Notes: a model not told the origin generated them from the letters alone. A stretch of DNA of 64,000 nt from Alphaproteobacteria bacterium (GCA_030828505.1 JAURCJ010000002.1:62001-126000), one strand, 5' to 3'; positions 1-8,458 are shown, counted from the stretch's first letter. Program-made: numbers and translations.

Positions 1-1210
1 TCATATTTTCTAAAATTAACTGGTATGGTGTATTTATATCAATTAATGTTAAATCTGCCGGAGCATTTATTTTAATTTTACCAGTATTTAAATTTAAGAG
101 TTTTGCAGGCTCATAAGTAAGTTTGTCAATTAAATTTATAAGCTTCATCTTACCATTAGTATGCAAATCAAGAGATATAGGGAATAAAGTCTCAAAACCT
201 ATTATACCAAACTCTGCTTGTTCAAAAGGTAACCTTTTACTATCTTGGTCTTGTGGAGTATGATGGCTTGATATTATATCAATTTTATCTTCTACTAGTG
301 CCTTATATATTGCTTCTTTATCTTCATACTCTCTTAATGGAGGAAAAACTTTTGCAAATGTTTTCCATTCGTCAACAGCAGTTTCATCTAAACTGAAATA
401 ATGTGGTGCGGTAGAGCAAGTTACATTTAATCCTTTATTTTTCGCATTTAAGATTGCAATAATTGCATCATTTGTAGTTATATTAATAAAATGTAATTTT
501 CCACCTGTACTCTCTAATAGCCTGAGATCTCTTTCTATTTGAATAATTTCTGCAACTTTAGGTATTCCTGGTAATCCTAATCTATTAGCTAAAGCACCTC
601 CATTCATTACCCCATTTTTAGAAAGATCTGGGTCTTGGGGGGATATCATAATTGTTGCATCAAAATTTTTAGCATAAGTTAGAGCTTGTTTCATTACTTT
701 AGTATTGCTTATCACTTTATTAGCTTCTGAAAATAATATTGCTCCTGCTTCCAATAATAAACCCATTTCAGTAAGTTGTGTTCCTTCTAAATTTTTTGTA
801 ATAGCAGCTGAAGGATATATTTTTACTCCATTTGTTTCTTTAGCTCTTTTTTCTATATATTGAATGATAGGTATTTGGTCTATTACAGGATCTGTATTAG
901 GCATACAAACAATACTGGTAATTCCAGAAGCTAAAGCTGCATCCGAAGCAGTATTTATGTTTTCCTTAAATTCTTCGCCTGGTTCCCCTATATTTGCACC
1001 TAAATCTATAAACCCTGGGCATAGAATATGCCTTTCACAATCAATTATTTGAGCATCATCAGGTATGTGATTTTTTAATAAATTTACTCCAAAGTCTTTT
1101 ATAACTCTATCTTCAATTATTAAATCTCCTAAATTGTCAAAACCTGAGCAAGGGTCTATTATTCTTGCATTTTTAAAAACTAATTTGCTATTATTTTTTG
1201 CTTTTATCAT
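1..1210 (-). CDS. pyrX: Noncatalytic dihydroorotase-like protein (PyrC'/PyrX), 3' end cut by window edge
   Basis: About 403 codons are present; the C-terminus runs off the left edge. The ATG at 1208-1210 overlaps the stop of pyrB in an ATGA junction, so the two are translationally coupled. The amidohydrolase fold is recognisable ([23 protein letters not shown]), but the metal and catalytic positions of true dihydroorotases are gone. The HxH after PGFID reads DLGAN. The region usually HCED reads SPQD. LHxxH reads LHFIN. The TDHAP region reads SSHHTP. In Pseudomonas, such degenerate copies do not hydrolyse dihydroorotate but hold PyrB in a dodecamer. I infer the same role here; an active PyrC should exist elsewhere in the genome. 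Confidence 0.85.
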   Translation of the reverse strand, partial: MIKAKNNSKLVFKNARIIDPCSGFDNLGDLIIEDRVIKDFGVNLLKNHIPDDAQIIDCERHILCPGFIDLGANIGEPGEEFKENINTASDAALASGITSIVCMPNTDPVIDQIPIIQYIEKRAKETNGVKIYPSAAITKNLEGTQLTEMGLLLEAGAILFSEANKVISNTKVMKQALTYAKNFDATIMISPQDPDLSKNGVMNGGALANRLGLPGIPKVAEIIQIERDLRLLESTGGKLHFINITTNDAIIAILNAKNKGLNVTCSTAPHYFSLDETAVDEWKTFAKVFPPLREYEDKEAIYKALVEDKIDIISSHHTPQDQDSKRLPFEQAEFGIIGFETLFPISLDLHTNGKMKLINLIDKLTYEPAKLLNLNTGKIKINAPADLTLIDINTPYQLILENM

Positions 1211-2358
1211 TTTTTGAACTCTAAATTATGAATGAGATGCTCTATAACTGACATTCTTATAGCAACACCAAGTTCAACTTGTTCAAGGATAAGAGTTCTA
1301 TTTATATCATCTGCAAGTTCACTATCTATTTCCACACCTCTGTTTATTGGACCAGGGTGCATAACTAAGGCGTCACTTTTTGCAAAACTAAGTTTTTCTC
1401 GATCTAAACCATAAAATTTAAAATATTCTTTTGCTGACGGAATATAAGACCCTTGCATTCTTTCCCTTTGTAATCTAAGTATCATTACTATATCTACATC
1501 ATTTAACCCTTCTTTAAAGTTAGAAAATGTATTTGCTCCATAGTAAGATAATCCTTCTGCCATAAGAGTAGAAGGAGCAATTAAATTAACTTTTGCTCCC
1601 ATGGTTATAAGTAATTTTATATTTGATCTCGCAACTCTACTATGGGCAATGTCTCCACAAATAGCTATTTTTAAACCTTTAATTTGTTTTTTTCTACGTC
1701 GGATAGCTAAGGCATCTAATAATGCTTGAGTTGGATGTTCGTGCTGTCCATCACCAGCATTGATTACTCCACAATTTACTTTATTAGCAAGTAAGTGGGG
1801 TGTGCCACTTAAAGAGTGTCTGATAACAAGTATATCAGGTTGCATAGCATTTAAAGTCATTGCAGTATCAAGTAAACTTTCTCCTTTCCTAATTGAAGAT
1901 GTCTCAATTTGCATATTGATAACATCAATTCCTAGTCGTTTTGCGGCTAATTCAAAAGATGTTTTAGTTCTAGTAGAATCTTCAAAAAATAAATTTACAA
2001 GAGTTTTTCCGTTATATTTTTGATTAACTTTAGGTTCTAATCTATTTTCTTTTATTATTTCATCTGCTCTATTTAGCAGAGAAGATATTTCGTCTTCTTT
2101 TAAATTTTCAATACCTAGTAAATGGTCATTTTTATAATTTTTAAAACTGCTACTAGAATTATTATTTTTAATTATATAAAAATTAGATGGGTTTATTTTA
2201 CCGTCTGTTAAGTATATAATTCTTTGCATAATTTCTTGTTTGGGAATTCTATTGCCTGATAGATATCGAGAAAGAGTCGCTATAGATATATTTAATTTTG
2301 TGGAAAATGTTTTTCTGCTAATTGAGTTGTTTCTTAACCATTTATCTAAAGCGTGCAT
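1207..2358 (-). CDS. pyrB: Aspartate carbamoyltransferase with N-terminal helix-turn-helix domain
   Basis: Transfers carbamoyl from carbamoyl phosphate to aspartate, the committed step of pyrimidine synthesis. The protein has 383 aa from the ATG at 2358, preceded by ATAGG. A TTG 30 bp upstream lies inside a palindrome and is unlikely as a start. Residues 1-62 form a Cro/Xre-like HTH ([32 protein letters not shown]). Residues 63-77 are an Asn/Ser linker. From about 78 the ATCase follows with intact motifs: FFEDSTRTK (125-132), [51 protein letters not shown]. The second Arg of STRTR is Lys. The linker holds no in-frame start codon, so one polypeptide is expected. Coupled to the degenerate pyrC-like gene downstream. 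Confidence 0.93.
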   Translation of the reverse strand: MHALDKWLRNNSISRKTFSTKLNISIATLSRYLSGNRIPKQEIMQRIIYLTDGKINPSNFYIIKNNNSSSSFKNYKNDHLLGIENLKEDEISSLLNRADEIIKENRLEPKVNQKYNGKTLVNLFFEDSTRTKTSFELAAKRLGIDVINMQIETSSIRKGESLLDTAMTLNAMQPDILVIRHSLSGTPHLLANKVNCGVINAGDGQHEHPTQALLDALAIRRRKKQIKGLKIAICGDIAHSRVARSNIKLLITMGAKVNLIAPSTLMAEGLSYYGANTFSNFKEGLNDVDIVMILRLQRERMQGSYIPSAKEYFKFYGLDREKLSFAKSDALVMHPGPINRGVEIDSELADDINRTLILEQVELGVAIRMSVIEHLIHNLEFKK

Positions 2359-2367
2359 ATTAAACCT

Positions 2368-2407
2368 ATTTTTTATAAAAATTACCAAATTGGTAAAAAA
2401 ATGTCAA
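2368..2407 (-). promoter_or_regulatory. pyrB promoter region with perfect palindromic operator
   Basis: On the minus strand a TTGACA box (2407-2402, overlapping the ruvX stop) is followed by the palindrome TTACCAA-T-TTGGTAA (2396-2382; 7-bp arms, 1-nt centre) and by TATAAA (about 2377-2372), shortly before the pyrB ATG at 2358. The spacer from TTGACA to TATAAA is 24 bp, so the exact -10 is uncertain (TAATTT lies at 17 bp). The palindrome has the size of an Xre-family dimer operator, and the gene it precedes encodes such a domain. Palindrome seen; promoter and autoregulation inferred. Confidence 0.55.
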
Positions 2408-2904
2408 ATAGTGTTATTTTTTATTCTTTTTAAAGCTCCTTCTAGAATCCAACATGCAGCTGATGAATCTATAAATTCTTTTCTTTTATTTCTTGATAAA
2501 TCTATTTCATTAATCATAATTTTTTCTACAGCCTGTGAAGAGTATCTTTCATCCCATAATAACAAAGGTAATTTTAAGACTTTATTAATCTCTTCTGACA
2601 ATCTTCTTATAGATTGAGCTTTTTTTCCAGGTTTTCCATCAATATTTAGAGGTCTACCTACAATTATAGCGATAATATTATTTTCAGCTATAATATTGTT
2701 AATTATATTAATATCTATAATTAGTTTCTTTCTATCAATATGTTTTTTAGCTATAGCAATTGATCTGTTAATATCACTTATTGCAACTCCAATTCTTTTT
2801 TCACCTAAGTCAAGGCCTAATATACTTCCGGTTATAGGAATTTGTGTAATAAATTTATTAATATCAAAATTAATTAGTTTTTTAAATTGCTTGTCATTGG
2901 TCAT
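2404..2904 (-). CDS. ruvX: RuvX/YqgF family pre-16S rRNA nuclease (Holliday junction resolvase-like)
   Basis: 166 aa. RNase H-like fold with the family motifs GLDLGEKRIGVAISD (D32), GRPLNIDGKPG (83-93), LLWDERYSS (DE at 118-119) and IDSSAACWILEGAL (D146). Family members process the 5' end of 16S rRNA; an older annotation is Holliday junction resolvase. It is slightly long because of about 22 extra residues before the core. It lies upstream of pyrB in the same direction, with only 45 bp from its stop to the pyrB ATG; that gap contains the probable pyrB promoter and operator. Divergent from gatC across an AT-rich 100-bp region. Confidence 0.9.
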   Translation of the reverse strand: MTNDKQFKKLINFDINKFITQIPITGSILGLDLGEKRIGVAISDINRSIAIAKKHIDRKKLIIDINIINNIIAENNIIAIIVGRPLNIDGKPGKKAQSIRRLSEEINKVLKLPLLLWDERYSSQAVEKIMINEIDLSRNKRKEFIDSSAACWILEGALKRIKNNTI

Positions 2905-3004
2905 TTAGAGTATTAATCAATCTTATAGGTAAATATATGTATTATTTATTTATATATATATATATTATCAGTATTTTTAAATATATAGATAGGGTTTTTA
3001 AAAT

Positions 3005-3292
3005 ATGTCTTTAGATAAATCAACTTTAGAACGTGTAGCATATCTTGCAAGAATTAAGATAGAAGATTCAGAGATTGAGAATATAACAGCTGAATTAAAT
3101 AATATAATGAAATGGATAGAAGAATTAAATGAGGTAGATGTTGAAAATACTAAGCCAATGACGGGTGTTTCAAACGAATCTCTTAGAGAGAGAAAAGATG
3201 AGGTAAATGATGGAGGTTATAGTGATAAAATAGTAAGTAATGCTCCTGAAAAAATAGATAATTCATTTACAGTACCAAAGGTAATAGAATAA
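3005..3292 (+). CDS. gatC: Glutamyl-tRNA(Gln)/aspartyl-tRNA(Asn) amidotransferase subunit C
   Basis: 95 aa, normal length for GatC. The start MSLDKSTLERVAYLARIKI and the later LNxIMKWIEELNEVDVENTKPM match the family; the C-terminus carries the conserved LRERKDEV segment. GatC wraps around GatA and stabilises the GatCAB complex, which converts misacylated Glu-tRNA(Gln) to Gln-tRNA(Gln). Its stop codon abuts the gatA ATG without a gap, so the genes are co-transcribed and probably coupled. The promoter should lie in the AT-rich 2905-3004 region, but I cannot pick out a convincing -35 box. Confidence 0.93.
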   Translation: MSLDKSTLERVAYLARIKIEDSEIENITAELNNIMKWIEELNEVDVENTKPMTGVSNESLRERKDEVNDGGYSDKIVSNAPEKIDNSFTVPKVIE

Positions 3293-4747
3293 ATGACAGA
3301 AATTACAAATTTAGGAGTAACTGAAACTTTAGAAGGTCTAAATAAAAAAGAGTTTTCCTCTGAAGAAGTTACTAAAGAATATTTAGAAATTATAAAAAAT
3401 GAAAAAGATTTAAACGCATATATTCATTACAATGCAGAAAAGTCGTTATCTTTAGCTAAACTTTCTGATGAAAGAAGAGCTAAAAATAAAGCTTTACCTT
3501 TAGAGGGTTTACCAATAGCAGTAAAAGATATTTTTTGTGTTGAGGGAGAGAGAACTTCTGCCTGTTCTAAAATATTAGAAAACTTTATTCCAAGTTATGA
3601 ATCTACAGTTACATCAAAATTATGGCAAGCAGGGGGAGTTTATATAGGAAAAACTAGTATGGATGAATTTGCTATGGGCTCATCAAACGAAACTAGTTAT
3701 TTTGGAAGCGTTATAAATCCTTGGAGTAAATCAGAAGAAAAATTAGTACCAGGAGGTTCTTCTGGTGGTTCTGCATCCGCAGTAGCTGCACGATTGGCTC
3801 CTATTGCCTTAGGAACGGATACCGGAGGGTCAATAAGACAACCTGCCTCTTTTTGTGGGACAGTAGGTATAAAACCTACTTATGGAAGATGCTCTAGGTG
3901 GGGAATTATAGCTTTTGCATCTTCTTTAGATCAAGCTGGTCCTCTAACGCGATCTGTAGCAGATAGTGCTTTAATTCTTCAAAATATGGCGGGTTTTGAT
4001 AACTTAGATTCAACATCGGTAAACATCAAGGTGCCAAATTTTTTAGACTCTTGCTCCAAATCTATAAAAGGAATGAAAATTGGAATTCCAAAGGAATATA
4101 AAATTAATGAGCTTTCACCTGAAGTTGAAAAAATATGGGATGAAGGAATAAAATGGATACAAGATGCTGGAGCAGAAATAATAGACGTAAAACTGCCTCA
4201 TACTAAATATGCTCTTCCTACTTATTATATAGTAGCGCCAGCAGAAGCTTCAGCAAATTTAGCCCGCTATGATGGAGTGAAATACGGATTTAGAAAAGAA
4301 GATACTCAAGGGTTAGAAGAAATGTATTCACAAACAAGAGCAGAAGGTTTTGGTAAAGAAGTAAAACGTAGAATATTAATTGGAACTTATGTATTATCTG
4401 CTGGATATTATGACGCTTATTATTTAAGAGCGCAAAAAGTAAGAACAAAAATTGTTGAAGACTTTAATTCAGCTTTTAGTAATTGTGATGCTATTCTTAC
4501 TCCTACAGCACCTTCAGGAGCTTTTAAGATTGGTGAAAAAAATATAGATCCAATAACTATGTATATGAATGATATTTTTACAGTTCCCGCTAGCCTTGCA
4601 GGACTTCCTGCAATGTCTATTCCTGCTGGATTAGATTCTAATAGATGTCCTCTAGGTCTTCAGCTAATTGGAAAAGGCTTTGATGAAGAAACATTATTCA
4701 GTATAGGAACAATTATAGAAAAATCTGCAAATTTTAAGAGTATATAA
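3293..4747 (+). CDS. gatA: Glutamyl-tRNA(Gln) amidotransferase subunit A
   Basis: 484 aa, standard length. Amidase-signature enzyme that releases ammonia from glutamine for transamidation by GatB. The Ser-cisSer-Lys triad is complete: K78 in AVKDIF, S156 in PGGSSGGSA and S180 in [12 protein letters not shown]. Other conserved blocks are [10 protein letters not shown] and ASSLDQAGP. Middle gene of gatCAB, starting directly after the gatC stop. Confidence 0.96.
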   Translation: MTEITNLGVTETLEGLNKKEFSSEEVTKEYLEIIKNEKDLNAYIHYNAEKSLSLAKLSDERRAKNKALPLEGLPIAVKDIFCVEGERTSACSKILENFIPSYESTVTSKLWQAGGVYIGKTSMDEFAMGSSNETSYFGSVINPWSKSEEKLVPGGSSGGSASAVAARLAPIALGTDTGGSIRQPASFCGTVGIKPTYGRCSRWGIIAFASSLDQAGPLTRSVADSALILQNMAGFDNLDSTSVNIKVPNFLDSCSKSIKGMKIGIPKEYKINELSPEVEKIWDEGIKWIQDAGAEIIDVKLPHTKYALPTYYIVAPAEASANLARYDGVKYGFRKEDTQGLEEMYSQTRAEGFGKEVKRRILIGTYVLSAGYYDAYYLRAQKVRTKIVEDFNSAFSNCDAILTPTAPSGAFKIGEKNIDPITMYMNDIFTVPASLAGLPAMSIPAGLDSNRCPLGLQLIGKGFDEETLFSIGTIIEKSANFKSI

Positions 4748-4765
4748 TTTAAAAGGTAATATAAA

Positions 4766-6226
4766 ATGAGAGAAGCAATAAAATTAAAAGGTGAAACCGG
4801 TACATGGGAAATGGTAATAGGTTTAGAAATTCACGCGCAGGTAAATTGTAAATCAAAATTATTTTCAGGCTCTGCAACTGATTTTGGAGCTAGTCCAAAT
4901 TCTCAAGTTAGTTTCGTTGATGCAGCTATGCCTGGTATGCTTCCCGTAATAAATAATGAGGCAGTGAATCAGGCCATTAAAACTGGGCATGCTTTAAATG
5001 CTAAAATAAATAATACATCTATATTTGATAGAAAAAATTATTTTTATCCTGATCTTCCTCAGGGTTATCAAATATCACAATTTAAGTCACCTATTGTTGG
5101 TGAAGGTTGGATTAATATAGATTTAGGTAAAGGGGATATAAAAAAAATAGGAATAGAAAGGCTTCATTTAGAACAAGATGCTGGTAAATTAATGCATGAT
5201 CAACACCCAAGGCTGTCATTTGTTGATCTAAATAGGTCGGGTATTCCTTTAATGGAAATTGTTTCAAAACCTGATATGAGAGATTGGGAAGAGGCGGGAG
5301 CATATTTAAGAAAATTGCGCTCTATAGTAAGGTATATTGGATCTTGTGATGGAAATATGGATCAAGGTTCTTTGAGGTGTGATGCAAATATTTCTGTCAG
5401 AAGACCTGGAGAAGAGTTTGGCACTCGATGTGAACTAAAGAATATTAATTCAGTTAAATTTATGATGAAGGCAGTTGAGTATGAAGCTTACAGACAGATT
5501 GAAATAATTGAAAATGGTGGAGTGGTAAAACAGGAGACGCGTTTATATGATCCTAGTAAAAATGAAACTAGGTCAATGCGGTCAAAAGAAGAAGCACATG
5601 ATTATAGATATTTTCCTGATCCAGATCTTTTACCATTGAATATTAGTAATGAAAGAATTGAGAAATATAAAAATGAACTGCCTGAATTACCAGATCAAAA
5701 AAGAGAACGTTTCCAGCAAGATTATGGATTAAGTTTTTATGATGCTGACGTATTAACTGCTGATAAAAGTTACGCAGATTTTTTTGAAATTGTGTCTGAA
5801 GAACGAGATGCTAAATTTGTAGCTAATTGGATAATAACTAATTTCTTTGCAATGTTAAATGAAGTTGAGAAAAGTATTGAAGAAAGTCCTGTAAATGCAA
5901 TGCAATTAGGAGAATTATTCGATTTAATTCAGGATGGAACAATATCAGGAAGAACAGCAAAAGATGTTTTTGAGGAAATGTTTACAAAAGGTGGAAGCGC
6001 TAAAGATATAGTTGAGTCTAAAGGATTAAAACAAATTAGTAACACAGATGAGCTAGAATCTATGGCTAAGAAAATAATAGAAGATAATTCAGAGCAAGTA
6101 TCAAAATATAAAAATGGCAATGAAAAACTTTTTGGATGGTTTGTAGGGCAAATGATGAAAAATACTGGAGGAACAGCTAACCCTAAAGTAGTGAATGAAA
6201 TACTTAAAACTTTACTAAATGAGTAG
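4766..6226 (+). CDS. gatB: Glutamyl-tRNA(Gln) amidotransferase subunit B
   Basis: 486 aa. GatB phosphorylates the misacylated Glu (or Asp) on the tRNA and replaces the phosphate with ammonia supplied by GatA. Signature sequences: [11 protein letters not shown] and KLFSGS at the start, [27 protein letters not shown], and [12 protein letters not shown]-like [16 protein letters not shown]. The C-terminal YqeY-like tRNA-binding tail is present ([25 protein letters not shown]). An AAGG Shine-Dalgarno lies about 10 nt before the ATG. Its presence implies the organism makes Gln-tRNA and/or Asn-tRNA indirectly. Confidence 0.96.
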   Translation: MREAIKLKGETGTWEMVIGLEIHAQVNCKSKLFSGSATDFGASPNSQVSFVDAAMPGMLPVINNEAVNQAIKTGHALNAKINNTSIFDRKNYFYPDLPQGYQISQFKSPIVGEGWINIDLGKGDIKKIGIERLHLEQDAGKLMHDQHPRLSFVDLNRSGIPLMEIVSKPDMRDWEEAGAYLRKLRSIVRYIGSCDGNMDQGSLRCDANISVRRPGEEFGTRCELKNINSVKFMMKAVEYEAYRQIEIIENGGVVKQETRLYDPSKNETRSMRSKEEAHDYRYFPDPDLLPLNISNERIEKYKNELPELPDQKRERFQQDYGLSFYDADVLTADKSYADFFEIVSEERDAKFVANWIITNFFAMLNEVEKSIEESPVNAMQLGELFDLIQDGTISGRTAKDVFEEMFTKGGSAKDIVESKGLKQISNTDELESMAKKIIEDNSEQVSKYKNGNEKLFGWFVGQMMKNTGGTANPKVVNEILKTLLNE

Positions 6227-6234
6227 GATTATCT

Positions 6235-6891
6235 ATGTTTTATGAAACAGAAAAAAATAATCATGGACTAAAATATAATCCTTTTAAGTCTTGTATAGTA
6301 CCTAGGCCAATAGCTTGGATAACTACTATAAATGATGATGCTAGTCATAACTGTGCCCCTTATAGTTTTTTTAATGGTATTGCTGCTGATCCTCCTATGG
6401 TAATGTATGCAACTAATGGCAAACAACCAATGGGAAATCATAAAGATAGTATAAGTAATATTCGTAGAAATGGAGAATTTGTTGTTAATGTAGTCCCTTT
6501 TGATGCAAAGGATAAAATGAATGAAACAACAGCACCCCTTAAACCTAATGAAAGTGAAATTGAGGTTGCTAAACTAGAAATATTAAAATCAAAAATAGTT
6601 TCTCCTGCAAGATTAAAAATATCTCCTATACATATGGAGTGTAAGGTTTATAAAATAATAGATTTGCCTACTTTAGTTAGTAATAAATATAATGGTATGG
6701 TCTTAGGTACTGTTGTTGGTATTCATATAAATGATGAAGTTATTGATAATGGCAAAGTGAACTTAGATAAAATTAAACCTTTGGCACGCTTAGGTTATTT
6801 AGATTATTCTGTTGTAGATAATATTTTTGAAATGCATAGGCCTGAGGGATCACCTCGTCCTGATAAAGTTATAAATGGAAAGGATAAATAA
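6235..6891 (+). CDS. Flavin reductase-like (DIM6/NTAB) FMN-binding protein
   Basis: 218 aa. The split-barrel flavin-binding fold is suggested by IVPRPIAWITTIN, the NCAPYSFFNGIAADPPMVM block and GEFVVNVV, as in flavin reductase domain proteins that bind FMN and act as NAD(P)H:flavin reductases or partners of monooxygenases. Substrate not deducible. It begins 8 bp after gatB, and its stop TAA touches the ATG of the next gene (GST), so the two probably form a pair. No signal peptide; cytoplasmic. Confidence 0.75.
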   Translation: MFYETEKNNHGLKYNPFKSCIVPRPIAWITTINDDASHNCAPYSFFNGIAADPPMVMYATNGKQPMGNHKDSISNIRRNGEFVVNVVPFDAKDKMNETTAPLKPNESEIEVAKLEILKSKIVSPARLKISPIHMECKVYKIIDLPTLVSNKYNGMVLGTVVGIHINDEVIDNGKVNLDKIKPLARLGYLDYSVVDNIFEMHRPEGSPRPDKVINGKDK

Positions 6892-7524
6892 ATGATTGAT
6901 TTGTATTCTTGGAGTACACCAAATGGTAGAAAAGTATCTATTATGTTAGAAGAATGTAAGTTAGATTATAACTTAATCCCTATAAATATTATAAAAGATG
7001 AGCAATTTGAAAAAAACTTTTTAAGTATTAGTCCAAATAATAAAATACCAGCAATTTATGATCACGAAACAAATGTATCTATGATGGAATCAGGAGCTAT
7101 ATTATTATATCTATCAGAAAAGACAGGGATCTTTTATCCGAAAGAAGATAAGGATCGTTGGAAAAGGGATGAATGGCTTATGTTTCAAATGGCATCTTTA
7201 GGACCTATGTTAGGACAAGTTCATCACTTTATAAAGTTTAATGCTGGTAAATCTGCTTATGCTGAAGAGAGATATCATAATGAGGCTAAGAGAATATATG
7301 GAGTGCTTGAAAAGCGCTTAGAAGAAAGTAGATATGTAGCTGGAAATGATTATGGAATTGCCGATATATCTATTTGGCCATGGATTTCACGTTATGAATG
7401 GCAGAATATAGACTTAAATAATTTTTCTAATATACTAAGATGGTATAAGGAAATTGCTTCAAGGGAAGCTGTTATGAAAGGCTATGATATTCCTAAAACA
7501 GGAGCGGAAATACCTATTCCATAG
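6892..7524 (+). CDS. Glutathione S-transferase family protein (YfcG/YghU-like)
   Basis: 210 aa. N-terminal thioredoxin-fold half (about 1-80) with STPNGRKVSIMLEE and the glutathione-binding MESGAILLYLSEK; an all-helical C-terminal half contains GNDYGIADISIWPWISRY, the N-capping box region typical of GSTs. The TPNG start resembles YfcG-type disulfide-bond reductases, but I cannot assign a substrate. The ATG follows the upstream stop with no gap. Possibly a thiol or redox detoxification pair with the flavin reductase. Confidence 0.85.
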   Translation: MIDLYSWSTPNGRKVSIMLEECKLDYNLIPINIIKDEQFEKNFLSISPNNKIPAIYDHETNVSMMESGAILLYLSEKTGIFYPKEDKDRWKRDEWLMFQMASLGPMLGQVHHFIKFNAGKSAYAEERYHNEAKRIYGVLEKRLEESRYVAGNDYGIADISIWPWISRYEWQNIDLNNFSNILRWYKEIASREAVMKGYDIPKTGAEIPIP

Positions 7525-7566
7525 ATAATTTTTTAAACCTTAAAAAAAAAATAATACATATCTCGT

Positions 7567-7595
7567 TTGACACATCGGTTGTGACATTTTAAAAG
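7567..7595 (+). promoter_or_regulatory. Probable sigma70 promoter of tRNA-Ser
   Basis: TTGACA (7567-7572), a 17-nt spacer, then TAAAAG (7590-7595). Transcription would start at about the first base of the tRNA (7602), giving almost no 5' leader. Confidence 0.5.
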
Positions 7596-7601
7596 CATAT
7601 T

Positions 7602-7691
7602 GGACACGTGGCCGAGCGGTCGAAGGCGCGCCCCTGCTAAGGGTGTAAACGGGAAACCGTTTCGAGGGTTCGAATCCCTTCGTGTCCGCCA
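7602..7691 (+). tRNA. tRNA-Ser (anticodon GCT)
   Basis: 90 nt with encoded CCA. Acceptor GGACACG pairs fully with CGTGTCC; discriminator G as expected for serine. Anticodon stem CGCCC/GGGTG with loop CTGCTAA gives GCT. A long variable arm (ACGGGAAACCGT) marks class II tRNA. T arm GAGGG-TTCGAAT-CCCTT. Its 3' end appears to have served as an integration site (see the repeat at 9937). Confidence 0.97.
7682..7691 (+). repeat. Putative attL: 10-bp direct repeat within the tRNA-Ser 3' end
   Basis: GTGTCCGCCA, the last ten bases of tRNA-Ser, recurs exactly at 9937-9946 in the same orientation. A GC-rich 10-mer like this is very unlikely to recur by chance within 2-3 kb of such AT-rich DNA. With an integrase stub directly downstream, it fits attL/attR of a small decayed island. 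Short, so not proof. Confidence 0.45.
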
Positions 7692-7712
7692 GTTACATCA
7701 CTATAGTATGTC

Positions 7713-7823
7713 AGCGTACGTCAAACATCTAAGCATACGTTGCTTTTCATTGACACACCCTCATCAGCATTGTTCATATTAATCTATTAATGTGCACTGG
7801 GACTTGTGGACCCATTTGTGGAC
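7713..7823 (+). repeat. Two pairs of short direct repeats resembling integrase arm-type sites
   Basis: AGCGTACGT (7713-7721) and AGCATACGT (7732-7740) are spaced 19 bp apart. TTGTGGAC occurs at 7804-7811 and again at 7816-7823, 12 bp apart. Short direct repeats of this sort between a tRNA and a P4/lambda-type integrase are usual arm-binding sites; I see the repeats but not binding. This stretch looks less AT-rich than its surroundings. Confidence 0.35.
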
Positions 7824-7832
7824 TGGGAGAAA

Positions 7833-7979
7833 ATGAACATGTTAACACAGAAAAAAATTGATACGGTTCCATCCAAGAAGAAATATCACGACGGGGGAGG
7901 ATTATATTTTTATTGTGCTTACATTGTTGATCTATCAACAGTAAAATCTTGCATTAGATTGCATAATACACGTTTATAG
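7833..7979 (+). pseudogene. Tyrosine-recombinase (integrase) N-terminal remnant
   Basis: A short frame starting ATG AAC ATG (7833 or 7839) encodes MLTQKKIDTVPSKKKYHDGG, then GLYFYC, matching the arm-binding N-terminus of P4-type integrases (usual form: MLTD.KI..LKP....LSDGGGLYL). Similarity stops at about 7917 and the frame ends at a TAG (7977-7979), leaving about 46-48 codons of a protein normally near 400 aa. The catalytic core is missing, so it is inactive. Its place just behind tRNA-Ser is the normal integrase position and supports an integrated island that has since been deleted. Confidence 0.6.
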
Positions 7980-8170
7980 GTAACTACACATTTGTATATA
8001 TCTTCTTGATAATAAACAATATGATATGTATCTTTTGATGTCCCAGCAGAATCTGTAAAACTATAAATAACTTTGCCATTACCTAAAATATGAACTGAAC
8101 TATCTTCAGCCCAAGATTTTGAGCAGATGACAAAGAATATAATAAGATTGATGAGTATAAGTTTATTCAT
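7919..8170 (-). CDS. Small secreted protein of unknown function
   Basis: 83 aa. A clear signal peptide (about residues 1-21: MNKLILINLIIFFVICSKSWA, cut before EDSS) precedes a short mature part of about 60 residues with two cysteines. I do not recognise the family. Its 3' end overlaps the end of the integrase remnant on the other strand, so the junction at about 7918 may be a deletion scar and the C-terminus may not be original. Inside the putative tRNA-Ser island. Confidence 0.5.
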   Translation of the reverse strand: MNKLILINLIIFFVICSKSWAEDSSVHILGNGKVIYSFTDSAGTSKDTYHIVYYQEDIYKCVVTYKRVLCNLMQDFTVDRSTM

Positions 8171-8217
8171 ATAAAAACATTAACACAATCATAACTAATT
8201 CTGCAAATACTGGAGTA
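8171..8217 (+). repeat. 47-bp imperfect direct repeat, copy 1
   Basis: Aligns without gaps to 9509-9555 with 38 of 47 positions identical. Shared blocks are ATAAAAAC, CACAATCA and CAAATACTGGAGTA. It lies just upstream of the start of the 83-aa secreted gene. Confidence 0.55.
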
Positions 8218-8292
8218 GGTGGAGTATAAATAATTCCTATAACACCTATAGAGTGCATTTTTAAATATATTTGTTAGTGTTAGCACAACATC

Positions 8293-8431
8293 TATAGAGA
8301 AGCTTAGGCTTCACCAACCTGCCATGATCTGGCAAAGGTGGTTCAACGATGTGGTCTTTTTAGGCAAAAGTAAGATCACCTAGTAGAAACTTCATAGATG
8401 AAGCTGTGGAGTTTTTTTTTGCTCCACTTTT
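8293..8431 (+). ncRNA. Possible structured RNA or attenuator leader upstream of osmC
   Basis: A promoter-like TTGTTA (8271-8276), 16-nt spacer and TATAGA (8293-8298) precede a run of hairpins. The first is ACC-TGCCA/TGGCA-GGT (8317-8339). The second is GTGGTCTT/AAGATCAC (8351-8358 with 8372-8379; 8 bp, one G-U). The third is CTTCAT/ATGAAG (8390-8403). The last, GTGGAG/CTCCAC (8406-8427), is followed by TTTTATT and looks like an intrinsic terminator 27 bp before the osmC ATG. It could be an independent small RNA or a transcription attenuator for osmC. I could not match it to TPP, cobalamin, SAM, glycine, 6S, SRP, tmRNA or RNase P consensus elements. Confidence 0.35.
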
Positions 8432-8458
8432 ATTAAAAATAATAAATGGAGTAATAAC

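Noticed and set aside
2359-2388. Longer pyrB start at a TTG (2388)
   Set aside because: The TTG lies within the palindrome, has no Shine-Dalgarno, and the ATG at 2358 matches the natural start of the HTH domain with ATAGG upstream.
2905-3004. TATATA-rich intergenic region as a replication origin
   Set aside because: Short, no DnaA boxes seen, flanked by ruvX and gatC; more likely just a divergent promoter region.
8317-8343. Partial TPP-riboswitch likeness (ACCTGnnnTGATCTGG)
   Set aside because: The CTGAGA and ACCCTT helices required for TPP binding are absent and the downstream gene is osmC, not a thiamin gene.
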